Assembly (NCBI GenBank): GCA_011391155.1
Contig: JAABRA010000055.1
Location: forward strand, 1-42,927
Source: Burkholderiales bacterium
GTDB lineage: Bacteria > Pseudomonadota > Gammaproteobacteria > Burkholderiales > Burkholderiaceae_C
Reading direction: 5' to 3'
Length of the DNA: 42,927 bases
The position numbers and the translations under genes are program-made. The notes under the pieces were generated by a model that searched no databases, had not been told where the DNA came from, and was given only the letters and a program-made list of their open reading frames with translations. How positions within the stretch are numbered: the first letter of the stretch is position 1; each line of letters starts with the position of its first letter. This document shows positions 7,018 through 16,532 of the stretch, piece after piece.

Positions 7018-8996
7018 TTCCGGAAATCGGTCATTTCCTGTTGTGGCTGGCACTGGGCGTCAGCATCGTCATGGGCACGGTGCCGCTGGTTGGCGCGGCG
7101 CGTGGCGACCGCGCGTGGATGGCGATTGTGCGGCCTGGCGCCTACATCCTGCTGGTCTTGGTGGGTTCGGCTTTTGCGTGCCTTGTGGCGGCCTTTGTGG
7201 CGCACGATTTCTCGGTCCTCAATGTGGCGACGAACTCGAACTCCGCGCTCCCCCTGCAGTACCGCATTGCGGCTTCATGGGGCAGCCATGAGGGCTCTTT
7301 GCTCCTGTGGGTGCTCATGCTCAGTATCTGGACCGGCGCTGTCGCCCGATTCAGCAAGGAATTGCCCTTGCCCGTGGTGGCCCGGACCCTGGCGGTGATG
7401 GGCCTGATCAGCGTCGGCTTCCTGCTGTTCCTGCTGTTGACCTCGAACCCGTTCGATCGCCTGTTTCCGGTGCCTGCCGACGGCCGTGACCTGAACCCGC
7501 TGTTGCAGGACCCGGGCATGGTGTTTCATCCGCCCTTGCTGTACATGGGCTACGTGGGCTTCTCCGTGGCCTACGCCTTCGCAATCTCTGCGCTGATCGG
7601 CGGCAATCTCGACGCGACCTGGGCACGCTGGACGCGCCCGTGGACTACGGCCGCGTGGGCTTTTCTGACGGTCGGTATTGCGCTGGGCAGCTGGTGGGCC
7701 TACTACGAGCTGGGATGGGGCGGTTGGTGGTTCTGGGACCCGGTGGAAAACGCTTCGTTCATGCCCTGGCTGGTCGGCACGGCGCTGATTCACTCCCTGG
7801 CGGTCACCGAGAAGCGGGGCAGCTTCAAGTCGTGGACCGTGCTGCTGGCCATCATGGCGTTTTCGCTGTCGCTGCTGGGGACCTTCCTGGTGCGCTCCGG
7901 CGTGCTGTCGTCGGTGCATGCCTTTGCCACCGATCCGCGTCGCGGCCTGTTCATTCTGGCCTTCCTCACGATAGCAGTCGGCGCTTCGCTGGCGCTGTAC
8001 GCCTGGCGCGCGCCCAAGGTCGGGCTCGGAGCCCGCTTCGCGCTGGTCTCGCGCGAGACGGCGCTGCTGGGCAACAACGTGCTGCTGCTGGTCGCAACCG
8101 GTGCCGTGCTGCTGGGCACCTTGTATCCGTTGTTGCTGGACGCTCTGGGCATGGGGAAGATCTCGGTCGGCCCGCCCTATTTCGACGCGGTTTTCATGCC
8201 GCTGATGGTGCCGACTATTTTCCTCATGGGGATCGGGCCGCTGGCCCGCTGGAAGGAAGCCAGCCTGCCCGACCTCGCGCGTCGTCTGCGCTGGGCTGCG
8301 GGTACCAGTGTGGTGGTCGCCGTGGCCACCGGCTGGATCGCCGGAGAAATTTCATTCGCGGCGACGATCGGCCTGTTCATGGCCTACTGGATCGTGACGT
8401 CGCTGCTGACCGACCTGTATGAGCGGCTGCATCCGGCCGGGACGCCTTGGAGCGACGCGCCGCGCCGCGCCCGGCAATTGCCCCGCGCCATGGTCGGCAT
8501 GATGATTGCCCATCTCGGGGTGGCCGCGTTCTGCATTGGCGTCTCGATGGTCATGACCTATCAGGTCGAGCGTGACGTCAAGATGGCCATCGGTGACAGC
8601 ACCACGGTCAACGGCTACACCTTCACCTTCCGCGGTACCCGTGAGGTCCCCGGGCCTAACTACATGGCGACGCAGGGGCTGATCGAGGTTACCCACAATG
8701 GCAAGCGCCTGCGCGACATGCGTCCTGAAAAGCGGGTGTACCGCGTCCAGAACAATCCGATGACGGAGGCGGCGATCGCCACCGGCTTCACCCGGGACCT
8801 GTATGTGTCACTGGGTGAGCCGGTGGGCGGCGGCGACTGGATCGTGCGGGTGTATGTCAAGCCCTTCATCGACTGGATCTGGGGCGGATGCCTGATCATG
8901 GCGCTGGGCGGTGTGCTGGCCGCGACCGACCGGCGCTACCGGATGCGTAAACGCGCGCAGGCGGGTGACTCCATGCTGGTGGGGGCAACGGCATGA
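7014..8996 (+). CDS. ccmF: Cytochrome c heme lyase subunit CcmF
   Basis: A 660-residue integral membrane protein with well over ten hydrophobic stretches. The WWD motif [20 protein letters not shown] is at about 233-252, and conserved histidine-containing loops lie around HEGSLLLW (about 92) and [10 protein letters not shown] (about 173). CcmF passes heme from CcmE to the apocytochrome. A periplasmic domain follows at about 520-625, before the last helix ([13 protein letters not shown]). The start overlaps ccmE and the end overlaps ccmG, both by ATGA-type junctions. Confidence 0.94.
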   Translation: MIPEIGHFLLWLALGVSIVMGTVPLVGAARGDRAWMAIVRPGAYILLVLVGSAFACLVAAFVAHDFSVLNVATNSNSALPLQYRIAASWGSHEGSLLLWVLMLSIWTGAVARFSKELPLPVVARTLAVMGLISVGFLLFLLLTSNPFDRLFPVPADGRDLNPLLQDPGMVFHPPLLYMGYVGFSVAYAFAISALIGGNLDATWARWTRPWTTAAWAFLTVGIALGSWWAYYELGWGGWWFWDPVENASFMPWLVGTALIHSLAVTEKRGSFKSWTVLLAIMAFSLSLLGTFLVRSGVLSSVHAFATDPRRGLFILAFLTIAVGASLALYAWRAPKVGLGARFALVSRETALLGNNVLLLVATGAVLLGTLYPLLLDALGMGKISVGPPYFDAVFMPLMVPTIFLMGIGPLARWKEASLPDLARRLRWAAGTSVVVAVATGWIAGEISFAATIGLFMAYWIVTSLLTDLYERLHPAGTPWSDAPRRARQLPRAMVGMMIAHLGVAAFCIGVSMVMTYQVERDVKMAIGDSTTVNGYTFTFRGTREVPGPNYMATQGLIEVTHNGKRLRDMRPEKRVYRVQNNPMTEAAIATGFTRDLYVSLGEPVGGGDWIVRVYVKPFIDWIWGGCLIMALGGVLAATDRRYRMRKRAQAGDSMLVGATA

Positions 8997-9523
8997 AGAA
9001 GTTGAAGTTCCTGATCCCCCTCGCCATTTTCCTGGGGCTCGTCGCCTTCCTGATGGCCGGCCTCAGTCTGGACCCCCGGGAAGTGCCATCGCCGCTGATC
9101 GGCAAGCCCGCCCCGGCCTTTGACCTGCCGCGCCTGGATGCCCCGGAGCAGCGAATCCGCAGGGAAGACCTGATGGGCAAGGTCTGGATGCTCAACGTCT
9201 GGGCTTCCTGGTGCGCGGCCTGTCGCGACGAACACCCCTATCTGGTGGAGATGGCCGCGCGCAAAGTGGTCCCGATCTACGGCCTGAACTACAAGGACAC
9301 CCGCCAGGCAGGACAGCAGACGCTGGCCCGTTTCGGTGACCCCTACGTCGCGTCGCTGTTCGACGCCGACGGTCGCGTGGGCATTGACTGGGGGGTCTAC
9401 GGCGTGCCGGAGACCTTCGTGATCGACCGGCAAGGCATCATCCGCCTGAAGCACATCGGGCCGGTGACGCCCGAGGTGATCCGCGACAAGATCGAACCCC
9501 TGGTGAGGCAACTCAATGGCTAA
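8993..9523 (+). CDS. ccmG: Thiol:disulfide oxidoreductase CcmG/DsbE
   Basis: A 176-residue membrane-anchored thioredoxin-fold protein. The anchor spans about residues 5-23. The redox motif WASWCAACRDEHP has Cys74 and Cys77; the dipeptide between them is AA, whereas many CcmG proteins have EPC or PTC types. The cis-proline loop is YGVPETFVID. The protein reduces the CXXCH cysteines of apocytochromes, or CcmH, in the periplasm. It overlaps ccmF and ccmH. Confidence 0.92.
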   Translation: MKKLKFLIPLAIFLGLVAFLMAGLSLDPREVPSPLIGKPAPAFDLPRLDAPEQRIRREDLMGKVWMLNVWASWCAACRDEHPYLVEMAARKVVPIYGLNYKDTRQAGQQTLARFGDPYVASLFDADGRVGIDWGVYGVPETFVIDRQGIIRLKHIGPVTPEVIRDKIEPLVRQLNG

Positions 9524-9980
9524 GTGGATGCTGATTCTGGCGATGGTCCTGCTGGGCGGGTGGAGCCATGCGAAAGAGGCCCTGCCAGCGTCCGAGGATC
9601 CGGTACTCGAAGCGCGCATGCTGCGCATTGCCACGGAACTGCGCTGCCTGGTCTGCCAGAACCAGACCATTGCTGATTCGCACGCCGATCTGGCCGTGGA
9701 CCTGCGCAACCAGGTCAAGGAGATGCTCAAGCGCGGTGACAGCGATGAGGCCATCATTGACTACATGACGGCGCGCTACGGGGATTTCGTGTTGTACCGG
9801 CCACCGTTGAAAGGCACGACCTTCATCCTCTGGTTCGGACCGGGTCTGCTGCTGATTGGCGGGGTCGCGGCCCTGGTGCTGGTGCTGCGGCGGCGCAGCC
9901 GGCTCGCGCCGGATCAATTCGAGCCCGATCCGGACGGCGAGCCCCTCGCCATCGAATCCGACGCCAAACCGGCGCCCTGA
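9516..9980 (+). CDS. ccmH: Cytochrome c maturation thiol-reductase CcmH
   Basis: A 154-residue protein with a signal peptide (about 1-19), the redox pair Cys44/Cys47 in LRCLVCQNQ, the family segment SDEAIIDYMTARYGDFVLY, and one membrane helix (about 105-125) followed by a charged cytoplasmic tail. CcmH interacts with apocytochrome and CcmG in the periplasm. It corresponds to the short CcmH, or CcmL, form; the TPR part is the separate next gene. The start overlaps ccmG by eight bases. Confidence 0.92.
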   Translation: MAKWMLILAMVLLGGWSHAKEALPASEDPVLEARMLRIATELRCLVCQNQTIADSHADLAVDLRNQVKEMLKRGDSDEAIIDYMTARYGDFVLYRPPLKGTTFILWFGPGLLLIGGVAALVLVLRRRSRLAPDQFEPDPDGEPLAIESDAKPAP

Positions 9981-9994
9981 GCGTGCATAGACCC

Positions 9995-11236
9995 ATGACA
10001 GATACCGTTTCAAGCCTCAAACAAGAACTGCAGCAGCTCAAGCAATTGCATGACAGCGGCGCGCTGTCGACGGCGAAGTATGAAGACAGCCGGATCGCCC
10101 TGGAGCGTCGCCTGGTAGAACAGGTGATGCGCGGGGAGGGTCCCGCCGCCGGGAAGGGCCCGCACCGCGCAGATGCCGTCACGGCACCGGCGGACACATC
10201 GGGGCAAAGGATCGCGCCCGGATTTTTGGCGGCCCTGGTCGCTGGTGTCCTGGTGCTCGCGGTTGCCGGTTATGCGTGGAAAGGTGAGCCGGCCTTGCTG
10301 GCGGGAGCGTCGCCGGTCGCAGCCCGTGGTGAACCGGGTGAAGCCGGCGAGGCAGGGGGCGGTTCGCACGCAACCGGGGCGGAGCAGATCGCTGCGATGG
10401 TCGAGAAGCTGGCCGAGCGCATGAAAGCCCAACCCGATGATCCGCAAGGCTGGGTCATTCTGGCCCGGTCCTACACGGTGCTGGGCCGGCATGCCGAGGC
10501 GATGCAGGCCTATGAACGGGCCATCGCCCTGCGCGGCGATGACGCAGCGCTGATGGTGGACTATGCCGACTCCCTGGCCATGAATAACAACCGGAGTCTG
10601 GCCGGCGAGCCGATGAAATGGGTTGACAAGGCCCTGAAGCTCGACCCCCTGAATCTCAAGGGGCTGTCCCTGGCCGGGACGGCGGCTTTTCTCGCCGGGG
10701 ACTACGCGGGCGCGGTCAAGCACTGGGAAAAAGTGGTTGCCGTCGGCCCCCCCGATAGTGTCTTTGTCCAGCAGGTTCAGGCTGGCATTGCCGAGGCACG
10801 CGAACTGGGCAAGCTGCCAGCCGGCGCCAGATCGACAACGGCAACGGCAACGGCTGAGCCTGCCGCCGCCGCACCGGCGGCGATCGCTGGAAAGACCGTG
10901 AGCGGCACCGTTTCGCTCGCACCAGCGCTGGCCAGGCTGGCGTCGCCGGACGATACGGTGTTCGTCTTTGCCCGTGCTGCCGAGGGCCGGGGCATGCCGC
11001 TGGCCATTCTGCGCAAGAAGGTCAGCGATCTGCCGATCCGGTTCACGCTGGACGACAGCTCGTCCATGTCGCCGTCGGCCACGCTTTCCGCCGCGGGGAC
11101 CGTCATCGTCGGCGCCCGGATCAGCAAGAGCGGCAATGCCATGCCGCAACCCGGGGACCTGTCCGGGCAGTCCCCGCCGGTGGTGGTCGGCACCTCTGCG
11201 CTCAAGATTGAAATCCGCGACACCGTGAAGCCTTGA
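9995..11236 (+). CDS. ccmI: Cytochrome c biogenesis TPR protein CcmI (CycH)
   Basis: 413 residues from ATG 9995; a GTG at 9983 is in frame, and neither has a strong ribosome binding site. An N-terminal helical region (about 5-48) resembles the CcmI leucine-zipper-like part, followed by a membrane helix (about 73-95). Tetratricopeptide repeats lie at about 125-270 (PQGWVILARSYTVLGRHAEA...). The C-terminal beta domain (about 305-413) is the CcmI/CycH apocytochrome chaperone domain, with the pattern GTVSLAP... VFVFARA. It is the last gene of the operon and presents apocytochrome c to CcmF/H. Confidence 0.87.
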   Translation: MTDTVSSLKQELQQLKQLHDSGALSTAKYEDSRIALERRLVEQVMRGEGPAAGKGPHRADAVTAPADTSGQRIAPGFLAALVAGVLVLAVAGYAWKGEPALLAGASPVAARGEPGEAGEAGGGSHATGAEQIAAMVEKLAERMKAQPDDPQGWVILARSYTVLGRHAEAMQAYERAIALRGDDAALMVDYADSLAMNNNRSLAGEPMKWVDKALKLDPLNLKGLSLAGTAAFLAGDYAGAVKHWEKVVAVGPPDSVFVQQVQAGIAEARELGKLPAGARSTTATATAEPAAAAPAAIAGKTVSGTVSLAPALARLASPDDTVFVFARAAEGRGMPLAILRKKVSDLPIRFTLDDSSSMSPSATLSAAGTVIVGARISKSGNAMPQPGDLSGQSPPVVVGTSALKIEIRDTVKP

Positions 11237-11285
11237 GCTGGCCGGGTCTTCAGCCAGCCCCGGTCCAGTCTGTGTCGCTGGACGC

Positions 11286-11621
11286 TCAGGGCTCTTTGCC
11301 CGCCGTCCCGGAGGCTGGTGTCGCGTGCCGGGAATGGGCGGCGGCGACATCCTGCGGGCCTTCCGGCAGCGTCTGTGCGGCCTTTGCCGGCGGGGCCTCC
11401 GTTGCTGCGGCGCGCAGACTCTCCAATGCCGCCTTATCACGGGCCTTGATGGCCTTGCGCCGCGCGGGAGCGCCCATCAGGTAGACCACCAGTGCCACGG
11501 GCCCAAGGCCATACAGCACGAACGTGATGATGCCGCCGAGCACGGTGCCGGTGGTGTTCGTGGCTTCAGCCACGGCCATCATGAGCGCAACATACAGCCA
11601 GGCGATGGGAACGATGTACAT
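11286..11621 (-). CDS. Small membrane protein of unknown function
   Basis: A 111-residue protein starting MYIVPIAWLYVALMMAVAEA. It has two hydrophobic segments (about 3-20 and 28-49) separated by a short polar turn, then a basic stretch (PARRKAIKARDKAALESL) and an Ala/Pro-rich, probably disordered tail. I do not recognise a named domain. It converges with ccmI (49 bases apart) and is divergent from phaC, with under 100 bases between the starts. The topology suggests an inner-membrane protein with a cytoplasmic tail. The hydrophobic, methionine-rich start supports the chosen ATG. Confidence 0.7.
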   Translation of the reverse strand: MYIVPIAWLYVALMMAVAEATNTTGTVLGGIITFVLYGLGPVALVVYLMGAPARRKAIKARDKAALESLRAAATEAPPAKAAQTLPEGPQDVAAAHSRHATPASGTAGKEP

Positions 11622-11718
11622 GGGGATATATGCTTATGACCAAAATGTCAGAATATTGAAGGGCTAGTCCTGCGATACTCAGGGTTTTTACCAATAAATA
11701 GATCGATGAGGAGACAAC

Positions 11719-13452
11719 TTGAAACTGGACTCTAACGAAGCTTGGGCCCAAGCGGCCCAGCAATTTCAGCAAAGCATGGGCGAAAGCTGGAAAAACGCCT
11801 TTCAATCGTTCCAGAACATGGATCTGGGGGGCTTGCAGCCGGACCCGGCGGCTTTGGCAAAACTCCCTGGCGCCCCCAAGGTCCAGTTTTCGCCGTCGCG
11901 CCTGCAGGAGCTCCAGCAGCAGTATCTCAAGGATGCGGCCGAGCTCTGGAGCCAGGGCCTCAACGGGACGCCGGCCGTCAAGGACCGGCGCTTTTCTGCC
12001 GAGGCGTGGGGCAGCAATCCGATGGCGGCTTTCTCCGCGGCGGCCTACCTGTTGAACTCCCGCACCCTGATGGGCCTGGCCGATGCTGTCGAAGGCGACG
12101 CCAAGACGAAGAACCGCATCCGCTTTGCCGTGGAGCAATGGATGGCCGCCTCGGCGCCCAGCAACTTTCTGGCGATGAACGCCGATGCGCAGAAAAAGGC
12201 CATCGACACGCAGGGCGAGAGCATTGCCAAGGGCCTGCAGAACCTGCTCAACGACATGAAGCTTGGGCATGTCTCCATGACCGACGAGAGTCTGTTCGAG
12301 GTTGGCCGCAATGTCGCCACGACCGAAGGCGCGGTGGTTTTCGAGAACGAGCTGTTCCAGCTCATCGAGTACAAGCCCCTGACCGCCAAGGTCTACGAGA
12401 AGCCCTTCCTGCTGGTGCCGCCCTGCATCAACAAGTACTACATCCTGGATCTGCAGCCAGAGAACTCGGTGATCCGCTATGCGGTCGCCCAGGGGCATCG
12501 CACCTTCGTGGTGAGCTGGCGCAACCCGGACCAGTCGCTGGCCGGCAAGACCTGGGACGACTACATCGAGGACGCCGCCATCAAGGCCATTCACACGGTG
12601 CAGGACATCACGGGCAGCGAAAAGATCAACACCCTGGGTTTCTGCGTCGGCGGCACCATCCTGAGCACGGCGCTCGCGGTGCTCGCCGAGCGCGGTGAAA
12701 AGCCGGCGGCCAGTGCTACCCTGCTGACCACCCTGGTGGATTTCACCGACACCGGCATTCTGGATGTGTTCATCGACGAAAACTTCGTCAAGTACCGCGA
12801 GATGCAGATGGGCAAGGGCGGCCTGCTCAAGGGGCAGGACCTGTCGTCCACCTTCAGCTTCCTGCGTCCGAACGACCTGGTATGGAACTACGTGGTGGGC
12901 AACTACCTCAAGGGCGAGACGCCGCCGCCGTTTGACCTGCTGTACTGGAACAGCGACAGCACCAACCTGCCGGGTCCGTTCTATGCCTGGTACCTGCGCA
13001 ACACCTACCTGGAGAACAACCTGGTCAAGCCCGGCCGCGCCACGGTCTGCGGCGTCAAGGTCGACCTGAACCAGGTCGATATCCCGATGTACATCTACGG
13101 CTCGCGCGAAGACCATATCGTGCCGATTGGCGGCTCCTACGCCTCGACCCAGGTGTTCCCGGGGAAGAAGCGTTTCGTCATGGGCGCCTCGGGTCACATC
13201 GCCGGCGTGATCAATCCGCCGGCCGCGAACAAGCGCAGCCACTGGACCCGCGAGGACGGCCAGTTTCCGAAGACGGCCGGCGAGTGGATTGCCGGCGCCA
13301 CGGAGGCCCCCGGCAGCTGGTGGACCGACTGGTCCGGCTGGCTCAAGGGCCACGCCGGCAAGCAGATTGCCGCACCCAAGACCTATGGCAAGGGCACGAA
13401 GTACAAGGCGATCGAGCCCGCACCCGGTCGTTACGTCAAGGCCAAGGCCTGA
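11719..13452 (+). CDS. phaC: Class I polyhydroxyalkanoate synthase PhaC
   Basis: 577 residues. The start is TTG 11719, decided by GAGGAG six to eight bases upstream; no ATG or GTG is suitably placed. The lipase-like box GFCVGG carries the catalytic cysteine at about 309. The other triad members are the aspartate in YGSREDHIVP and the histidine in GASGHIAGVINPP. The conserved WWTDW-type C-terminus (SWWTDWSGWL) is present. The enzyme polymerises (R)-3-hydroxybutyryl-CoA on granules. It heads an operon with phaA and phaB; a REP-type palindrome lies in the 133-base gap to phaA. Confidence 0.95.
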   Translation: MKLDSNEAWAQAAQQFQQSMGESWKNAFQSFQNMDLGGLQPDPAALAKLPGAPKVQFSPSRLQELQQQYLKDAAELWSQGLNGTPAVKDRRFSAEAWGSNPMAAFSAAAYLLNSRTLMGLADAVEGDAKTKNRIRFAVEQWMAASAPSNFLAMNADAQKKAIDTQGESIAKGLQNLLNDMKLGHVSMTDESLFEVGRNVATTEGAVVFENELFQLIEYKPLTAKVYEKPFLLVPPCINKYYILDLQPENSVIRYAVAQGHRTFVVSWRNPDQSLAGKTWDDYIEDAAIKAIHTVQDITGSEKINTLGFCVGGTILSTALAVLAERGEKPAASATLLTTLVDFTDTGILDVFIDENFVKYREMQMGKGGLLKGQDLSSTFSFLRPNDLVWNYVVGNYLKGETPPPFDLLYWNSDSTNLPGPFYAWYLRNTYLENNLVKPGRATVCGVKVDLNQVDIPMYIYGSREDHIVPIGGSYASTQVFPGKKRFVMGASGHIAGVINPPAANKRSHWTREDGQFPKTAGEWIAGATEAPGSWWTDWSGWLKGHAGKQIAAPKTYGKGTKYKAIEPAPGRYVKAKA

Positions 13453-13460
13453 ACCTGTTT

Positions 13461-13490
13461 GTCATCCCGGGCTTGACCCGGGATCCATGC
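13461..13490. repeat. REP-type palindrome between phaC and phaA
   Basis: ATCCCGGG (13464-13471) and CCCGGGAT (13477-13484) form a perfect 8-base-pair stem with loop CTTGA. The sequence GTCATCCCGGGCTTGACCCG is the widely scattered proteobacterial repeat that, when translated, gives VIPGLTRDP. There is no T-tract, so it is more likely a repeat affecting mRNA processing than a terminator. Confidence 0.8.
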
Positions 13491-13585
13491 CGCGGATGAA
13501 GCAGCGCGCCGCCATGGATTGCTGGCTTGTGGCTTTTGCCCAGACAGCAGTAACGAAAAGCTGGATTTAACTGGAGACTGAAAAA

Positions 13586-14764
13586 ATGGAAGACATCGTT
13601 ATCGTTTCAGCCGCACGCACCGCTGTTGGCAAGTTCGGCGGCTCGCTCGCCAAGACCCCCGCCACCGAACTCGGCGCCATCGTGATCCGTGAGGCCCTGT
13701 CCCGCGCGAACATTGGCCTCGACCAGGTCGGCGAGGTCATCATGGGTCAGGTGCTGGCAGCCGGCGCTGGCCAGAACCCCGCGCGCCAGGCGGGCTTGAA
13801 GGCCGGCGTAGCCCGGGAAACCCCGGCGCTGACCATCAACGCCGTCTGCGGCTCGGGCTTGAAGGCCGTGATGCTGGCCGCCCAGGCGGTCGCCTGGGGC
13901 GACAGCGAGATCGTGGTCGCCGGTGGCCAGGAAAACATGAGTGCCAGCCCGCACGTGCTGCTGGGTTCACGGGACGGCCAGCGCATGGGCGACTGGAAGA
14001 TGATCGATTCCATGATCGTCGACGGCCTGTGGGACGTCTATAACCAGTATCACATGGGCGTGACGGCCGAAAACGTGGCCAAGGCCTACGGCATCACGCG
14101 GGACATGCAGGACGCGCTGGCGCTGGCCAGCCAGACCAAGGCCTCCGCCGCCCAGGCTGCAGGACGATTCAATGACGAAATTGTCACCGTCTCGCTGGCC
14201 CAGAAGAAGGGCGATCCGATCCTGTTCAATGCCGACGAGTTCATCAACAAGAAGACCAGCGCTGAAGCGCTGGCCGGCTTGCGCCCCGCCTTCGACAAGA
14301 CGGGTTCCGTGACCGCCGGGAATGCCTCGGGCATCAACGACGGCGCTGCCGCCGTGGTCGTGATGACGGCGAAAAAAGCCGCCGCGCTGGGCCTCAAGCC
14401 TCTGGCCCGCATCGCCGCGTTCGGCACCAGCGGACTGGATCCGGCGATCATGGGTATGGGCCCGGTGTCGGCCTCGCGCAAGGCGCTGGCGCGCGCCGGC
14501 TGGAACGTTGCCGACGTGGACCTGTTCGAGCTCAATGAAGCCTTTGCCGCGCAGGCCTGCGCCGTGAACCAGGAACTGTCGATCGACCCGGCCAAGGTCA
14601 ACGTGAATGGGGGCGCGATTGCCATCGGCCACCCGATCGGCGCATCCGGCTGCCGCATCCTCGTCACGCTGCTGCACGAGATGCAGCGCCGCGACGCGAA
14701 GAAGGGCCTGGCCGCGCTGTGTATCGGCGGCGGCATGGGGGTTTCCCTCGCACTGGAGCGCTGA
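13586..14764 (+). CDS. phaA: Acetyl-CoA acetyltransferase (beta-ketothiolase) PhaA
   Basis: A 392-residue biosynthetic thiolase. The acyl-accepting Cys88 is in INAVCGSG, the catalytic His is at about 349 in IGHPIGASG and the second Cys at about 379 in LCIGGGMG. It condenses two acetyl-CoA to acetoacetyl-CoA in the cytoplasm, the first step of polyhydroxybutyrate synthesis. Position between phaC and phaB supports this role over fatty acid degradation. The ribosome binding site is weak (GGAGAC 12 bases upstream of the ATG). Confidence 0.93.
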   Translation: MEDIVIVSAARTAVGKFGGSLAKTPATELGAIVIREALSRANIGLDQVGEVIMGQVLAAGAGQNPARQAGLKAGVARETPALTINAVCGSGLKAVMLAAQAVAWGDSEIVVAGGQENMSASPHVLLGSRDGQRMGDWKMIDSMIVDGLWDVYNQYHMGVTAENVAKAYGITRDMQDALALASQTKASAAQAAGRFNDEIVTVSLAQKKGDPILFNADEFINKKTSAEALAGLRPAFDKTGSVTAGNASGINDGAAAVVVMTAKKAAALGLKPLARIAAFGTSGLDPAIMGMGPVSASRKALARAGWNVADVDLFELNEAFAAQACAVNQELSIDPAKVNVNGGAIAIGHPIGASGCRILVTLLHEMQRRDAKKGLAALCIGGGMGVSLALER

Positions 14765-14842
14765 TTCAGGAATGACAATGGGGGCAGCGTCCGCTTCCGG
14801 GCGCGGCCAAATATCAATTTTTAGCAAAAAGAGGAGCAGGAA

Positions 14843-15580
14843 ATGAGTCAAAGAGTAGCTTACGTCACGGGTGGCATGGGTGGTATCGGAACCGCCATCT
14901 GCCAGCGCCTTCACAAGGAAGGCTTCAAGGTCATCGCTGGTTGCGGCCCCACGCGCGACCACGCCAAGTGGCTTGCCGAGCAGGCCGCCGAAGGCTATAC
15001 GTTCTACGCCTCGGTCGGCAACGTGGGCAGCTGGGATTCCACCGTGGAGGCCTTCACCAAGACCATCGCTGAACACGGCACCATCGACGTGCTGGTCAAC
15101 AACGCCGGCATCACCCGGGACCGCATGTTCCTGAAGATGACGCGCGAAGACTGGGATGCGGTGATCGAAACCAACCTCAACAGCATGTTCAACGTCACCA
15201 AGCAGGTGGTGGGCGGCATGGTAGAAAAGGGCTGGGGCCGCATCATCAACATCTCGTCGGTGAACGGTGTCAAGGGCCAGGCTGGCCAGACCAACTACTC
15301 GGCGGCCAAGGCCGGCATGCACGGTTTTTCGATGGCCCTGGCGCAGGAGCTGGCCACCAAGGGCGTGACCGTCAACACGGTGAGCCCGGGCTACATCGGC
15401 ACCGACATGGTCAAGGCCATCCGTCAGGAGGTGCTCGACAAGATCATCGCGACCGTGCCGGTCAAGCGCCTGGGTGAACCCAGCGAAATCGGCTCCATCA
15501 TCGCCTGGCTGGCGTCTGACGAAGGCGGCTACGCCACGGGTGCCGAGTTCAACGTGAACGGCGGCCTGCACATGGGTTGA
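14843..15580 (+). CDS. phaB: NADPH-dependent acetoacetyl-CoA reductase PhaB
   Basis: A 245-residue short-chain dehydrogenase. The cofactor loop TGGMGGIG is at 9-16, NNAG at about 86-89, and the catalytic Ser139, Tyr152 and Lys156 are in ISSVNG and NYSAAK. The TGGMGGIG start and the NVGSWDS segment are typical of PhaB. It reduces acetoacetyl-CoA to (R)-3-hydroxybutyryl-CoA for PhaC. A strong ribosome binding site (GAGGAGCAGG) precedes the ATG, 78 bases after phaA. A hairpin terminator follows. Confidence 0.94.
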   Translation: MSQRVAYVTGGMGGIGTAICQRLHKEGFKVIAGCGPTRDHAKWLAEQAAEGYTFYASVGNVGSWDSTVEAFTKTIAEHGTIDVLVNNAGITRDRMFLKMTREDWDAVIETNLNSMFNVTKQVVGGMVEKGWGRIINISSVNGVKGQAGQTNYSAAKAGMHGFSMALAQELATKGVTVNTVSPGYIGTDMVKAIRQEVLDKIIATVPVKRLGEPSEIGSIIAWLASDEGGYATGAEFNVNGGLHMG

Positions 15581-15631
15581 ACGGATTCGTCCGGGGTGGC
15601 CGGCGGCCCGCCGGCGCACCCGACCTTGAAG

Positions 15632-15656
15632 AGCCCCACGCCGTGGGGCTTTTTTC
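15632..15656 (+). terminator. Rho-independent terminator of the pha operon
   Basis: AGCCCCAC-GCC-GTGGGGCT forms a perfect 8-base-pair stem and is followed by a run of six or seven T. It lies 51 bases after the phaB stop. Confidence 0.9.
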
Positions 15657-15671
15657 TGGGCAGCTCGCGCT

Positions 15672-16445
15672 TCAGCGAATCATCATGCCGCCGTCCGCCA
15701 CGATGGTCTGACCGGTGATGTACTGACCGGCCGCGCTGGCCAGCAGCACGGCGATGCCGCCGATGTCGTCCGGCTCGCCAATGCGGCGCAGTGGGGTTTC
15801 GCCCTCGACCTTGGCCTTCAGCACCGGGTTTTCGTGCAGGGCTTTGGCAAAGTCGGTGCGGATCAGCCCCGGCGCGATGCAGTTGACGCGGATGTTGTCC
15901 GGCCCCCATTCCACCGCCAGATTGCGTGCCAGCTGCATATCGGCGGCCTTGGAGATGTTGTAGGCGCCAATCACCGACGAGCCGTGCAGCCCGCCAATCG
16001 ACGAGACGATGATGATCGCGCCGTTTTTCTTCGCTTTCATGTCGGGGTAGGCCAGGTTGCACAGCCAGGCGTTGGACAGCACGTTGTTGCGCATGATCTT
16101 GTCGAACACCTCGTCGCTCATGCCGGTCATCGGGCCGTAGTAGGGGTTGGTGGCGGCGTTGCAGACCATGATGTCGATGCCGCCCCAGGCCGCGCGCGTC
16201 TGGGCGACCAGCGCTTCGACCTGCGCCTTGTCCGAGATGTTGGCGGCAATCGCCATGGCCTTGCCGCCCTGGGCGCCGCCAGTCTCGCGGATGGTCTGCA
16301 CCACCGCTTCGCAGGCGGCCAGCTTGCGGCTGGAGATGACGACTCTGGCGCCGGCCTTGGCCAGCTGGATGGCGATGGAGCGCCCGATGCCGCGGCTGGA
16401 ACCGGTGACCACGGCGACCTTGCCGGTGAGATTGAACAAATCCAT
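15672..16445 (-). CDS. SDR-family oxidoreductase
   Basis: 257 residues from ATG 16443-16445, supported by AGGAG five bases upstream. The TGSSRGIG cofactor loop is at 14-21, CNAA at about 95-98 replaces the usual NNAG, and the catalytic Ser149, Tyr162 and Lys166 are present (IVSSIG, YNISKA). The C-terminal GQTIVADGGMMIR is normal for the classical family. Substrate unknown; similar proteins are often annotated as 3-oxoacyl-ACP or glucose dehydrogenase-like. It converges with phaB across the terminator and is divergent from the FGase-like gene. Confidence 0.85.
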   Translation of the reverse strand: MDLFNLTGKVAVVTGSSRGIGRSIAIQLAKAGARVVISSRKLAACEAVVQTIRETGGAQGGKAMAIAANISDKAQVEALVAQTRAAWGGIDIMVCNAATNPYYGPMTGMSDEVFDKIMRNNVLSNAWLCNLAYPDMKAKKNGAIIIVSSIGGLHGSSVIGAYNISKAADMQLARNLAVEWGPDNIRVNCIAPGLIRTDFAKALHENPVLKAKVEGETPLRRIGEPDDIGGIAVLLASAAGQYITGQTIVADGGMMIR

Positions 16446-16532
16446 GAGGACTCCTGAGGGGATGTTTTGCAAAACCCCCAGTGTGCCGTGGCGCCCCTGG
16501 CCGGGCTGTCGTCCTTGCGTCACAATGCCTGC

